Assembly: GCF_047249845.1 (NCBI RefSeq)
Contig: NZ_JBKTWO010000009.1
Coordinates: 1-64,000, forward strand
Direction of reading: 5' to 3'
From: Thomasclavelia sp047249845
Lineage (GTDB): Bacteria > Bacillota_I > Bacilli_A > Erysipelotrichales > Coprobacillaceae
Length of the DNA: 64,000 nt
The notes below the pieces were generated by a model. The model saw nothing but the letters and a program-made list of their open reading frames with translations, was not told where the DNA came from and searched no databases. This document shows, one piece after another, positions 46,232-55,280 of the stretch. Position numbers and translations under genes: made by a program. Position 1 is the first letter of the stretch. Each line of letters begins with the position of its first letter.

Positions 46232-46333
46232 ATGGAAAAATTATCTAATAAAGAAAAAGTAATAATTATTATCATTTTAGGGGCAATTACAATCTTTTCA
46301 ATTATTATGAAACATTATTCAATGATGTTATGA
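46232..46333 (+). CDS. 33-residue membrane peptide
   Basis: AAAGGAG lies before an ATG at 46232. The peptide starts MEKLSNKEKV, then has a membrane stretch (IIIIILGAITIFSII) and ends MKHYSMML. It sits 13 bases after the vanZ-like gene and its TGA overlaps the ATG of the peptidase gene (ATGA). The overlap and ribosome binding site make translation likely. No family is known to me. Confidence 0.7.
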   Translation: MEKLSNKEKVIIIIILGAITIFSIIMKHYSMML

Positions 46334-47022
46334 AATTAAAAAAAATTTTTATTTTTATCATTATTTTAGTATTAGGTTATCTAAGTATTCAAATAATTCC
46401 CAATATTTCATATAATGATAATACTGATTGCCCTGAATACATAGATGAATTTATTAAAAACAACCCCCAAGCAAAAGAACTAAAAACTAATTATCAAAAT
46501 ATTGAAAATAATGACCCTATCACTCTAGAAATTGATAACGAAATACCATTATTTATTCAATGGGATAAACGCTGGGCTTATACCCACTATGGAGATGAAA
46601 TTGTTGGTACTGCAGGGTGTGGACCAACAAGTTTATCAATGGTTGCTGTTGGACTTACTAGTAACACTGAATATAATCCTCGTTATGTTGCTAAATATGC
46701 TATTGAAAATGGTTATTTAGACGGAAGTAAAACAACCTGGTCTTTTATGGAAAAAGGATGTGAAGCATTTGGTTTAAAAGCTACAGCAGTTCCTTTAGAT
46801 GAAACCGCAATGACTAATCAGTTGAAACAGGGTAAACCAATTATTTGCAGTGTACGACCTGGTGATTTTACAACAACTGGACATTTTATTGTAATAACTA
46901 AGGTTGTTGATAATAAGTTTTGCATAAATGATCCAAATAATAAGGAAAACAGTCAACAAAGATGGTCATACCAAAGACTAGCACCTCAAATAAAAGCTAT
47001 GTGGTCGTATACTTTAAACTAA
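46330..47022 (+). CDS. Secreted C39-like cysteine peptidase
   Basis: A 230-residue exported protein with an N-terminal hydrophobic signal or anchor (about 5-23). The peptidase_C39_2 domain has catalytic C97 in GTAGCGPTSLSM and H185 in TTGHFIVI, with a following Asp/Asn in CINDPNN. Without an ABC transporter it is not a bacteriocin leader peptidase; a role at the cell surface is more likely. Co-translated with the small membrane peptide. Confidence 0.85.
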   Translation: MKLKKIFIFIIILVLGYLSIQIIPNISYNDNTDCPEYIDEFIKNNPQAKELKTNYQNIENNDPITLEIDNEIPLFIQWDKRWAYTHYGDEIVGTAGCGPTSLSMVAVGLTSNTEYNPRYVAKYAIENGYLDGSKTTWSFMEKGCEAFGLKATAVPLDETAMTNQLKQGKPIICSVRPGDFTTTGHFIVITKVVDNKFCINDPNNKENSQQRWSYQRLAPQIKAMWSYTLN

Positions 47023-47043
47023 AATAAATTTTAACAATTATAA

Positions 47044-47074
47044 AAGTCAAACCAATAAACGGTTTGACTTCTTT
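47044..47074. terminator. Bidirectional terminator between convergent genes
   Basis: A 10-bp stem AAGTCAAACC / GGTTTGACTT with a 7-base loop. T-rich tracts lie on both sides, serving the peptidase gene (+) and the DUF218 gene (-). Confidence 0.8.
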
Positions 47075-47078
47075 ATAA

Positions 47079-48299
47079 TTAACTTTCTTTTCTTCTAGTA
47101 ATTACCATACCAGCTACAGCTAACCCTGCTACCATAGTTACAATTGCTAATGAACTATCGTCACCTGTTTTGACTGAATTTACGGGTTTATCTGGAGTTG
47201 GTTGAGGATTAACAGGAACTGTAATTGGAGCAGTTTTTACTTCAACTTCAAATTCTGCTGTCATTGTTACATCTTCAGAACTACTTGTAGAATGATGTAA
47301 TGTCTCAGTATAAACAACTACAACATTTTGTTTACCTACTTTATTTGCATCATAACCAATAATTTTAGCTATATCTGTTACATCTCGAGTATATCCAGTA
47401 TCATAGCTTGATGTAACTTTGATATCAAGCCCATCACCTACTGTATAAATGTCTTTTCCACTAACTTCTATTCCTGTTAACTTAGATTTAGGCAATTTAT
47501 CACCATAAGGAATGCTTACCCCTGCAATTTGTGATAAACTACTAGCCTTTTGACTCAAAGTTTCACTTGTCTTATCTTCACGATACCAGCCAGCATTACC
47601 ATTTAATTTAATTGGTGTTTTTCCTAATTCACGTGCACGAATCAATGATTCTGCATAATATAAAATTGTTCCACGTTTTAAATGATATTGACTAGTAATC
47701 ATTGAGATACTTTTAATAGTTGGATGATTATATAAAATGTCAAAGCTAAATTCTGCATTTTGAGCAGTATTGGCAGATTTATTTTCAACTAAAATTCGAC
47801 TTTCAGCAACACCATGTTCTACTAACCAGTCATGCATCCGATCACCTTCAGTCCAACCATTCTTCTTAACTCCACCAGTTACTAAAATATAAGAATTTGG
47901 ATATTTTTGAGCACTAGCTAGAGCTGTTTCTAATCGTCCTACTAACTCTGGCTGCATCGTTCCATCACTTTTTAATGCAAAACCTAAAACAACAAAAGCA
48001 TGAGTATTATCATTTGGTAAACCATCTGGTGCTACACCAATACTTTCTACCATGTCATTTTCAATCCAATCCCAATAATTAATAATTGATTGCCATTGCT
48101 CGTAATCGTCTTTAGAAACTTCTTTTAAATTATCTAAAGTTCGTAAAACATCTGTTCTTGCACCATCACGATAATAACCAATCAGACTACCAACCAAAGT
48201 ATCCACTGTTTCTCCTTGGGCATGAACAGGAACAAATACGCTAAAACACATTGAAAGTGCTAAAGCTAATCCAAGTATCGTTTTCCCTAACTTTTTCAT
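47079..48299 (-). CDS. Exported DUF218 (YdcF-like) surface protein
   Basis: A 406-residue protein with a signal peptide (cut after about PVHAQ). A DUF218 domain follows (about 100-260), with VVLGFALKSDG, LVTGGVKKNGWTEG and SANTAQNAEFS. An Ig-like domain (about 268-345) comes next, then a Pro-rich linker. The end is a sorting-like signal: VKTGDDSS, a hydrophobic stretch, ITRRKES. DUF218 proteins bind nucleotides or act in wall precursor steps in some bacteria. The TGDDS motif matches that of the protein at 27303. Confidence 0.82.
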   Translation of the reverse strand: MKKLGKTILGLALALSMCFSVFVPVHAQGETVDTLVGSLIGYYRDGARTDVLRTLDNLKEVSKDDYEQWQSIINYWDWIENDMVESIGVAPDGLPNDNTHAFVVLGFALKSDGTMQPELVGRLETALASAQKYPNSYILVTGGVKKNGWTEGDRMHDWLVEHGVAESRILVENKSANTAQNAEFSFDILYNHPTIKSISMITSQYHLKRGTILYYAESLIRARELGKTPIKLNGNAGWYREDKTSETLSQKASSLSQIAGVSIPYGDKLPKSKLTGIEVSGKDIYTVGDGLDIKVTSSYDTGYTRDVTDIAKIIGYDANKVGKQNVVVVYTETLHHSTSSSEDVTMTAEFEVEVKTAPITVPVNPQPTPDKPVNSVKTGDDSSLAIVTMVAGLAVAGMVITRRKES

Positions 48300-48690
48300 A
48301 ACTCTCTTTAACCTCCTTTAGTTATGATTCCTTTAATTAATATTATATTACTTTTAATAACATCAATAAGACTTTTTGCATAAATTGAAAACATTAAAAA
48401 TTTAATGTTTTTTTATTATATATATGTTAGAATATAAAATTAGCTTAAATTTCATAAGTTTTTAAAAATGATCCTAATAATCATTTTTCTTTTATTCTAA
48501 TTATCACTAAAAATTAGTAACTCCCTAATTAATTTAGTTATCTTATGTTCAAAATTAGCTCAAAAATTCAAATCTATTTATAAATTCCTCTTTAAAATAT
48601 CATATAAATATCATACAATAGGCTAGTGACTATATCTTAAATATCTATTAATAAACTATATTTAAATAAAAAGGGGAAGGATATTAAATT
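48300..48690. other. Divergent intergenic region with an isolated hairpin
   Basis: This holds promoters for the DUF218 gene (-) and the VTC gene (+), neither with a clear -35. AAAACATTAAA (48388-48398) pairs with TTTAATGTTTT (48401-48411) and is followed by T residues on the plus strand. There is no plus-strand gene before it, so it may be a leader attenuator or insulator. Confidence 0.45.
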
Positions 48691-49386
48691 ATGAATGAAG
48701 TATTACGACAAGAAAAAAAATATTTAATCACACTTGAACAATATTATCAATATAGTCATTATTTTACTTATCAAATGCATCTTGATTCTCATAGCCAAGG
48801 TGATGGTTATGAAATTCGTTCACTGTACTTTGATTCTATTGATGATCGTGATTATCAAGAAAAAGAGGATGGCATAGAATTACGACGAAAAATCAGATTA
48901 AGAAATTATGGTTCCAATAGCATGTTTGCTATGCTGGAAATGAAACAAAAGCAAGGACAATTACAAAAAAAGCGTTCTTTAAAAATGAACAAAGAAGATG
49001 CCCTTACATTAATTAGTGGTAATTATTCTGTTTTGCTTAAGTATCATGAACCATTTGCACAAGAATGTTATGCAATAATGAATATGTACTGTTATCGACC
49101 AGTTACAGTAGTTAGTTATTTACGAAAAGCATTTGTAGCAAAGGAGAATAAAATTCGTATTACTTTTGATCATCATATTGTTTCAAATGAAAGTAATTTT
49201 AATATTTTCTCAGATAAATTAATTCAAAATAGTGCTTTTGATCCTTTTATGGTAGTTTTAGAGATTAAGTATAATGGTTTTTTATTATCATATATAAAAG
49301 ATATGCTCAACACAATTGATAAAAGCAAAACATCTGTTAGTAAATATTGTTTAGGTAGAAATATTGCAAAACATTATTTATTTTAA
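48691..49386 (+). CDS. VTC-domain (polyphosphate polymerase-type) protein
   Basis: A 231-residue protein with the VTC fold: RQEKKYLIT at the start, IRSLYFDS, RRKIRLRNYG, LEMKQKQGQLQKKRSLKM, YLRKAF, IRITFDHH, VVLEIKYNG and VSKYCLG. The many tunnel-type Arg and Lys plus the Glu in LEIK match the triphosphate tunnel of VTC4, which makes polyphosphate from ATP. AGGGGAAGG precedes the ATG. It opens the cluster that continues at 49932. The product could be polyphosphate or another phosphate-linked step; this is inference. Confidence 0.85.
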   Translation: MNEVLRQEKKYLITLEQYYQYSHYFTYQMHLDSHSQGDGYEIRSLYFDSIDDRDYQEKEDGIELRRKIRLRNYGSNSMFAMLEMKQKQGQLQKKRSLKMNKEDALTLISGNYSVLLKYHEPFAQECYAIMNMYCYRPVTVVSYLRKAFVAKENKIRITFDHHIVSNESNFNIFSDKLIQNSAFDPFMVVLEIKYNGFLLSYIKDMLNTIDKSKTSVSKYCLGRNIAKHYLF

Positions 49387-49491
49387 TAAGAAAAGTGAGA
49401 AACAAAAAATTAAAAAACGTGTAAAAAAAGATAGGAATCTAATATTTACAAGTTGATTTTAATATACATTAAAACAATTATGTTCAATAAG

Positions 49492-49623
49492 CTATTGTTT
49501 AAGATAAAGTAGACTTTGATTGATCATTGAAATGATTTCAGGGGTACTTGGTAATACGCATTTTCTTGTTTGTAATACTGATAGTAAATACATTAGATAG
49601 CAAACTAATCTAACAATCTGCAT
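49492..49623 (-). CDS. Possible 43-residue peptide
   Basis: AGGAGAG lies 7 bases before an ATG at 49623. The 43 codons give a hydrophobic N-terminal half (MQIVRLVCYLMYLLSVLQ) and a polar tail with KCVLPSTPEI. The size and Cys-then-TPE tail recall cyclic-lactone autoinducer precursors, but no AgrB is nearby and the likeness is slight. No clear promoter. It may be chance. Confidence 0.3.
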   Translation of the reverse strand: MQIVRLVCYLMYLLSVLQTRKCVLPSTPEIISMINQSLLYLKQ

Positions 49624-49777
49624 ATAAAATCTCTCCTGATTTCAAATAAAAAGAGAAGTTGACTGCTATTTTAACTATATTACTCAATTAATTATTCAAT
49701 CATAAATATTTAGGTTCAAAGTCCTGCTTATTTGTACTTGAAAAGATAGTAGTGACTTATAAAAATTTAAGATATTC

Positions 49778-49865
49778 TAATAGAGTAAAATTGCCTACTC
49801 ACTCCTACATACTCTATTAATATTTTATTAAACTATGTAATTTAATAAAATATTAATAGAGTTTT
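49778..49865 (+). promoter_or_regulatory. Three-arm attenuator-like leader of the DUF4956-CotH operon
   Basis: The left arm 49811-49832 and right arm 49841-49862 form a perfect 22-bp stem with an 8-base loop, followed by TTT. An earlier arm, TAATAGAGT (49778-49786), can instead pair with the first nine bases of the left arm (ACTCTATTA), extended past a 2-base bulge by ATATT. Arm 1:2 pairing would block the 2:3 terminator-like stem. No known riboswitch class was recognised. Confidence 0.55.
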
Positions 49866-49931
49866 GATGGAATTGAGTTTGGCTAAATATTTGTGTCTGT
49901 GCGACTTTAAGCGCGGGGAAATGGAGAAAAA

Positions 49932-50609
49932 ATGAAAGATATACTAAGAACTATGTTAGAGCAAGAATCAACTTTAACTTTTGAAGAAATCATTATCCAT
50001 ATTGTTGCTGCTGCAATTATTGGACTAGCAATTTATATTTCGTATTGGTACACACACGTTGGTACTGCTTATAGTAAAAAGTTTAATGTATCATTAATAA
50101 CGTTAACTGTTTTAACCGCAACTGTTATGACAGTAATTGGCAATAATATTGCATTATCATTAGGAATGGTCGGAGCTCTATCAATCGTTCGTTTTAGAAC
50201 TGCAATTAAAGATTCTAGAGATACAACTTATATTTTTTGGGCAATTATTGTAGGGATTTGTTGTGGTGTTGGTGATTATATTGTAGCTAGTATTGGTACA
50301 GCGATCGTTTTTATTATTTTATTGTGTTTAGGCAGAGTACGAAATGAAAATCGTATTTTATTGATTATTAAAGCTGCTCGAGGTAAGGAAAGTGATATTG
50401 AGGGTTTAATTTTTGAGTATTTTGATAAAAAAGCTTTACTACGAGTTAAAAATACTACTACAGAATCAATTGAGTTTATTTTTGAATTATCTAGAAGTAT
50501 TTATAATATAACTTATCAAAAAGATCAAAGCATCACACAAAAAATATATGATTTAGGAAATATTGAGTATGTCAATATTGTTACACAGAACGATGAAATA
50601 AGCGGGTAA
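49932..50609 (+). CDS. DUF4956 membrane protein
   Basis: A 225-residue protein with about four membrane segments in residues 20-140 and a soluble C-terminal domain. The conserved SLGMVGALSIVRFRTAIKD and a Gly-rich segment after it mark DUF4956. This family is often seen next to VTC and CotH genes in Firmicutes (my recollection). GGAG precedes the ATG. It is first of a tight five-gene run. Function unknown. Confidence 0.85.
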   Translation: MKDILRTMLEQESTLTFEEIIIHIVAAAIIGLAIYISYWYTHVGTAYSKKFNVSLITLTVLTATVMTVIGNNIALSLGMVGALSIVRFRTAIKDSRDTTYIFWAIIVGICCGVGDYIVASIGTAIVFIILLCLGRVRNENRILLIIKAARGKESDIEGLIFEYFDKKALLRVKNTTTESIEFIFELSRSIYNITYQKDQSITQKIYDLGNIEYVNIVTQNDEISG

Positions 50610-50614
50610 CCGAT

Positions 50615-52084
50615 ATGAAAAGTAAAATCATTTATTTATTAACCATAATATGTGTCCTACTAGCAAGTATCAGTTTCTATCAATTAGATCATAAAACAAA
50701 GCGTATTCACCAGCATCTCGATAGCCGCTGGCAAAAAAATATTTCTAAAAACAGTAGTATTTTCCAAACTCATTTACCAATTATTACACTTAATACTCAT
50801 GAACAAAAGATTCCTGGAGCACCAATAATTACAAATAATGATACTCAATTATATGAAACTGGGGCTAATGGTGAAACTTCAATTGAAGCAGAGTTTACTA
50901 TTATCGATGAACAAAAAGGTAGTAATAAATTAACTGATAAAACATCACTTAAGACAAACAGCCTCATTCATTATCGTGGTAATTCATCACGCCATTTTGA
51001 TAAAAAATCTTATTCCATTCACTTTATTGATAATGAGGGTAAAGAAAATAAAAAAGAATTAGCAGGAATGTACAAACATGATGAATGGATATTAAACGGT
51101 CCTTTTTTAGACCGTTCTTTATTACGAAACTATCTTTGTTTCAATATCTCAGGTGAAATCATGTCATATGCTCCAAATGTTCGATTCTGTGAACTTTATG
51201 TCAATGATAATTATCAAGGAATTTATTTATTAATGGAACCAATTTCTCGTAGTGAAGGCCGAATTAATATAACAAAGCCCAGTAAGAATAATGATTTAAC
51301 AAGTTTCATTGTAAGATTTGATCGACAAAATAAATCTACCATACCTTTAGATAATTACTCATATTATACATACAAGACTGGTGAATCAGCTTTAGATGTT
51401 CTTTACCCTGGTAAGAACTTAATTAGTGAAGGAAGAAAAAAATATATCCAAAAACAGATCGATACAGTAGAAAGAATTTTATATTCAATAGATTTGTGGA
51501 GTAATCATAATAGCTATAGTAAGTATCTAGATACTACTGCTTTTGCACAATATTTTATTATTAATGAATTTTTTAGAAATGTTGATGCTGGAAATTATTC
51601 AACTTATTATTATAAAGACATTAGAGGTAAGATTAAACCTTGTGTATGGGATTTTAATAATAGTTGTGATAATTATATTGATGATGTATGGAATGAAGAG
51701 GGATTTTCATTAATCTATACGCCATGGTTTAGTCAATTAATAAAAGACAAAGATTTTGTTTATTCAATTGTTAGAATATATCATCAATTACGTAAAAGTA
51801 TCTTATCTGAGGATTATTTGATTGAATATATTGATAATACGAATACCTGGCTAGATAGCGCGATACAAAGAAATGATGAAGTTTGGGGATATGTATATGA
51901 TTTAAATAATTATAATGAACTTAATTATCTAAAACCAGTAGAAAGAAATATTGAAAGTCATGATGAAGCTGTTGAACAATTAAAAGATTATCTGATTCAA
52001 AGAGGTCGATGGTTAGATAAACATATTGAATCCTTATATCAATATTGTTCTGAATCTAAAAATGCTAATGAAATGTTAAGGTAG
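50615..52084 (+). CDS. CotH-type protein kinase, membrane-anchored
   Basis: A 489-residue protein with an N-terminal signal anchor (about 5-22) and a CotH domain (about 85-440). It shows HYRGNSSR (R121-R126) then KKSY, the LYVNDNYQGIYLLME strand, and VWDFNNSCDN (D346) where the metal-binding WDFD/N motif lies. CotH of Bacillus phosphorylates spore-coat proteins; this one is placed outside the membrane. The gap to DUF4956 is 5 bases and to the next gene 8. Confidence 0.85.
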   Translation: MKSKIIYLLTIICVLLASISFYQLDHKTKRIHQHLDSRWQKNISKNSSIFQTHLPIITLNTHEQKIPGAPIITNNDTQLYETGANGETSIEAEFTIIDEQKGSNKLTDKTSLKTNSLIHYRGNSSRHFDKKSYSIHFIDNEGKENKKELAGMYKHDEWILNGPFLDRSLLRNYLCFNISGEIMSYAPNVRFCELYVNDNYQGIYLLMEPISRSEGRINITKPSKNNDLTSFIVRFDRQNKSTIPLDNYSYYTYKTGESALDVLYPGKNLISEGRKKYIQKQIDTVERILYSIDLWSNHNSYSKYLDTTAFAQYFIINEFFRNVDAGNYSTYYYKDIRGKIKPCVWDFNNSCDNYIDDVWNEEGFSLIYTPWFSQLIKDKDFVYSIVRIYHQLRKSILSEDYLIEYIDNTNTWLDSAIQRNDEVWGYVYDLNNYNELNYLKPVERNIESHDEAVEQLKDYLIQRGRWLDKHIESLYQYCSESKNANEMLR

Positions 52085-52092
52085 GTGAGAAA

Positions 52093-54198
52093 ATGAAAAA
52101 GTTTATTGTTCTAGCATGTGCCTTAGTTTTAAGTCTTCTATCAGTATATTATGCAATTTATTTTAAAGGATTCTATATTGATTTTCACCCAGACAAAGAA
52201 ATATCAGTTTATGCAAAAATAGAAAACAATCAAATTTTAGTTAAAAACAAACTAGATCAATATCATTCGATAATAATTAAAGGAGTTGATTTACCAAGTA
52301 GTATTGCTGGCAATAATGCAACTGATTATGCTATTGATTATGAAACTTATCTTCGATGGTTCACACTAATTCAAGAAATGGGGGCTAATACGATTAGAAC
52401 CTATACAATCTATGATGACACTTTTTATAATGCTTTATATGACTACAATTTAAACAAAGAAAATCCTCTATATTTATTACAAGGGTTACAAGTTTCTGAT
52501 GATGCCAATAATTCTAAAGAGGATGCTTATAGTAAAGATTTCTATAATACTTTAAAAAAAGATTCGATTGATATTATTGATGTAATTCATGGTAGAAAAA
52601 TTATTACTGCAAATAATATGAAAGGAAGCGGTTATTACCAAAAAGATGTTTCTCCATATTTACTTGGTTATATCATTGGTAATGAATGGAGTCCTGATAC
52701 CATTGAATATACTAATCACCAGGATTACTCATCTAATTACAAAGGCAAATATTTTAGTACAACTGAAAATGCAACTGTATTTGAGGCGATGTTAACAAAA
52801 ATTATGGATGAAATGATAAACTATGAAAGCAGCAAATATAAAAGTCAATCATTAATAACTTTTGCTTCATCGCCAGAAACTGATCCTTTTGAATATGAAC
52901 CATTTTATGCTAAACAATTAAATAAATATACGTCTATTGATTTTGAACATATAAAAACAGAAAATAATCTTTTAAGTGGTTATTTTGCATCTTATCGACT
53001 TTATGATTTTTGTGAAACTTTTTATAATTACTTTTCCTCATCACAAAAAAATACTTTAGTTAATACTTTAAATAATTTAAATAAAAGTAACTATTATACT
53101 AGCTATTCACAATTATTAAATGAATATCATACTATGCCCGTTATAATTAGTAGTTTTGGCTACTCTAGCGCACGAGGAACAGATAATATCAATGGTCCTT
53201 TAAATGAAAGTGAACAAGGTAATCAAATAATCACGACCTATCAGGATATAATTAATAGTGGCCTTCAAGGTGCCTTTATAGACTCATGGCAAGACAGTTG
53301 GGAAAAAAGAATGTGGAATACTAGTTATTCGATTATGCTTACAGAAAATCATCGCTGGCATGATATTCAAAGTGAAAGCAGTAGTTATGGATTATTATCT
53401 TTCAAATCAAATAATAATTTAATTGATGGTAGTTATAGTGATTGGCCTAATAAAAAATTAGTTATTAAAACTAAAGATTTTAAATTATTTAGTTATTGTG
53501 ATGAAGTAGGACTTAATCTATTTTTAGAAAAAGAAGATCTACAGCGAAATAATGAAATTTATATTCCTATTGATATCACCCCAAACAGTGGAACTAAAAT
53601 TGACCAAGATCGAGGATTACACTTTAATCGAGCAGCTGATTTTTTAATCTGTCTAAAACCTGAGAAAAGTCAAATACTTGTGCAATCACGTTATGAATCA
53701 CTAAGAGAAAACTATCTTTATCAAATCGAAAGAAAAGATCCTTTTATAGAATATCCTAAAAAAAATGCTCCTTTCTTTGTTGATATAAAGATGATTTGTG
53801 AAAATAAAAATATTATTGAAACTAATTATAATCCCGAAGAAACATATCAAGCAAAATTACATGATACATATGAAACCGGACAGCTAATAGAAGGAAATCA
53901 AGCTTATAACTCTTTAGCTGATTATAAATATAGTGAAAATGGTATAGAGATCAGAATTCCTTGGCAATTATTAAATATTTCTAATCCAATTGATTATTTT
54001 ATTCATGATGATTATTATAATAATTATGGTGTTAAAAATATTACTGTTTCTAACCTTTATCTTGGGGTTGGATTAAATAAAGAGCAGGTAATAAAAATGT
54101 CTAAAATAGAACTTGAAAAACAAAAATCACTTAAATTTGATGAATATTTAAAAAGATCATATTATCTAATCAAGGAAAACTGGGGGAAAAAGAAATGA
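52093..54198 (+). CDS. GH-like exported protein with changed nucleophile
   Basis: A 701-residue membrane-anchored protein (segment about 4-24). A clan-A-type barrel covers about 50-420: GANTIRTYTIYDD, then LGYIIGNEWSP with acid/base-like E198. The later motif reads MPVIISSFGYSSARG, where PVxxSEFG normally holds the nucleophile Glu; here S354 stands at that place. The C-terminal part (about 430-560) has IDGSYSDWP and IYIPIDITP, like a CBM9/DOMON fold. It may bind, not cut, a glycan. It overlaps the HEAT gene by 4 bases. Confidence 0.7.
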   Translation: MKKFIVLACALVLSLLSVYYAIYFKGFYIDFHPDKEISVYAKIENNQILVKNKLDQYHSIIIKGVDLPSSIAGNNATDYAIDYETYLRWFTLIQEMGANTIRTYTIYDDTFYNALYDYNLNKENPLYLLQGLQVSDDANNSKEDAYSKDFYNTLKKDSIDIIDVIHGRKIITANNMKGSGYYQKDVSPYLLGYIIGNEWSPDTIEYTNHQDYSSNYKGKYFSTTENATVFEAMLTKIMDEMINYESSKYKSQSLITFASSPETDPFEYEPFYAKQLNKYTSIDFEHIKTENNLLSGYFASYRLYDFCETFYNYFSSSQKNTLVNTLNNLNKSNYYTSYSQLLNEYHTMPVIISSFGYSSARGTDNINGPLNESEQGNQIITTYQDIINSGLQGAFIDSWQDSWEKRMWNTSYSIMLTENHRWHDIQSESSSYGLLSFKSNNNLIDGSYSDWPNKKLVIKTKDFKLFSYCDEVGLNLFLEKEDLQRNNEIYIPIDITPNSGTKIDQDRGLHFNRAADFLICLKPEKSQILVQSRYESLRENYLYQIERKDPFIEYPKKNAPFFVDIKMICENKNIIETNYNPEETYQAKLHDTYETGQLIEGNQAYNSLADYKYSENGIEIRIPWQLLNISNPIDYFIHDDYYNNYGVKNITVSNLYLGVGLNKEQVIKMSKIELEKQKSLKFDEYLKRSYYLIKENWGKKK

Positions 54199-55280
54199 GT
54201 ATAGATATTAAAATAGTAATGTATATATATCTTTTTATCTGCGTTTCATTATTGATTTATAATATTGTCTATATAATAAATATTCAAATTGAAAAAAGAA
54301 AACAGCACAAACATTCTTTATTTTGGCAAAATAAGATTAAAACCCAATTAAACTATTTAAAGAATCACCACCAAATTGAAGTTACCCATCATAAATTATT
54401 AACTAAAAAACTTATTAAGACAAAAGAATTACTAGCTTTTATTGAAGCTTTAGAAAATCTAAAAAATGACCAATTATTTAATAAATACATAGAAGAAATC
54501 TATGTAAACTGGCAATTTTTAGCTTTGAAATATGCTAAAAAGGATAATATGAATAAAGCTTTCTTTGCTTATGTTATTGCTACCTATCCTCCTAAATCTA
54601 AAAATGAATTTTCTTTAATTATTCAAATATTATTAAGTTATTTTAATGATTCTACTATTTATTGTCGTGAAAATGTTCTAAAAGCCCTATACGCTTTAGG
54701 TAATGTTCAAGCTGTTGAAAATGCTTTACAAATTATTAATGATAATCATTGGTTTCACCATCAAAAATTATTAGCTGATGGACTATCAAAATTTAATGGC
54801 GATAAAGAAAAGCTAATGGCAAAATTATGGTCCCATTTAAATGATTGGGATGAAAATATTATGGTTTCCATAGTTCAATTCATTAATCAATGTAATGGTC
54901 CCTACCAAGAAATATTTTTACCTATTTTACAATCTAATCAGACCCAATTAGAAATTCGCCTTGCTATTATTCGTTATTACCGTCGTCATATTTATCCACC
55001 AGCTAAAACAATTTTACATACTTTTTTAGACGATCATAAGACCAACGAAAGTATTTTAATTGTCACAGCTTTTGCAATTGATCAATATAAAGATGAAAAA
55101 ACTATTTTATTATTAAAAAAATGTCTTCATCACCATAACTGGTATGTACGCTACAATGCTGCACGTTCGTTATTTAATTTACATATATCACTAGAATCAC
55201 TACAAGATATCTTAACAGGTAAAGATCGTTTTGCAAAAGAAATAATTGAATATATTTATCATGGAGAAAAGCAATTATGA
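54195..55280 (+). CDS. Membrane-anchored HEAT-repeat protein
   Basis: A 361-residue protein with one membrane segment (about 7-28) and repeated helical pairs typical of HEAT repeats, clearest at VRYNAARSLFNLH and RENVLKALYALGNVQA. Such repeats usually hold protein partners. Overlaps of 4 bases with both neighbours show translational coupling, so it may link the GT2 enzyme to the exported proteins. Confidence 0.75.
   Translation: MSIDIKIVMYIYLFICVSLLIYNIVYIINIQIEKRKQHKHSLFWQNKIKTQLNYLKNHHQIEVTHHKLLTKKLIKTKELLAFIEALENLKNDQLFNKYIEEIYVNWQFLALKYAKKDNMNKAFFAYVIATYPPKSKNEFSLIIQILLSYFNDSTIYCRENVLKALYALGNVQAVENALQIINDNHWFHHQKLLADGLSKFNGDKEKLMAKLWSHLNDWDENIMVSIVQFINQCNGPYQEIFLPILQSNQTQLEIRLAIIRYYRRHIYPPAKTILHTFLDDHKTNESILIVTAFAIDQYKDEKTILLLKKCLHHHNWYVRYNAARSLFNLHISLESLQDILTGKDRFAKEIIEYIYHGEKQL

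Noticed and set aside
49860..49931. Possible c-di-GMP riboswitch before DUF4956
   Set aside because: GTGTCTGTGCGAC and GCGCGGGG caught the eye, but the conserved GEMM core is not there.
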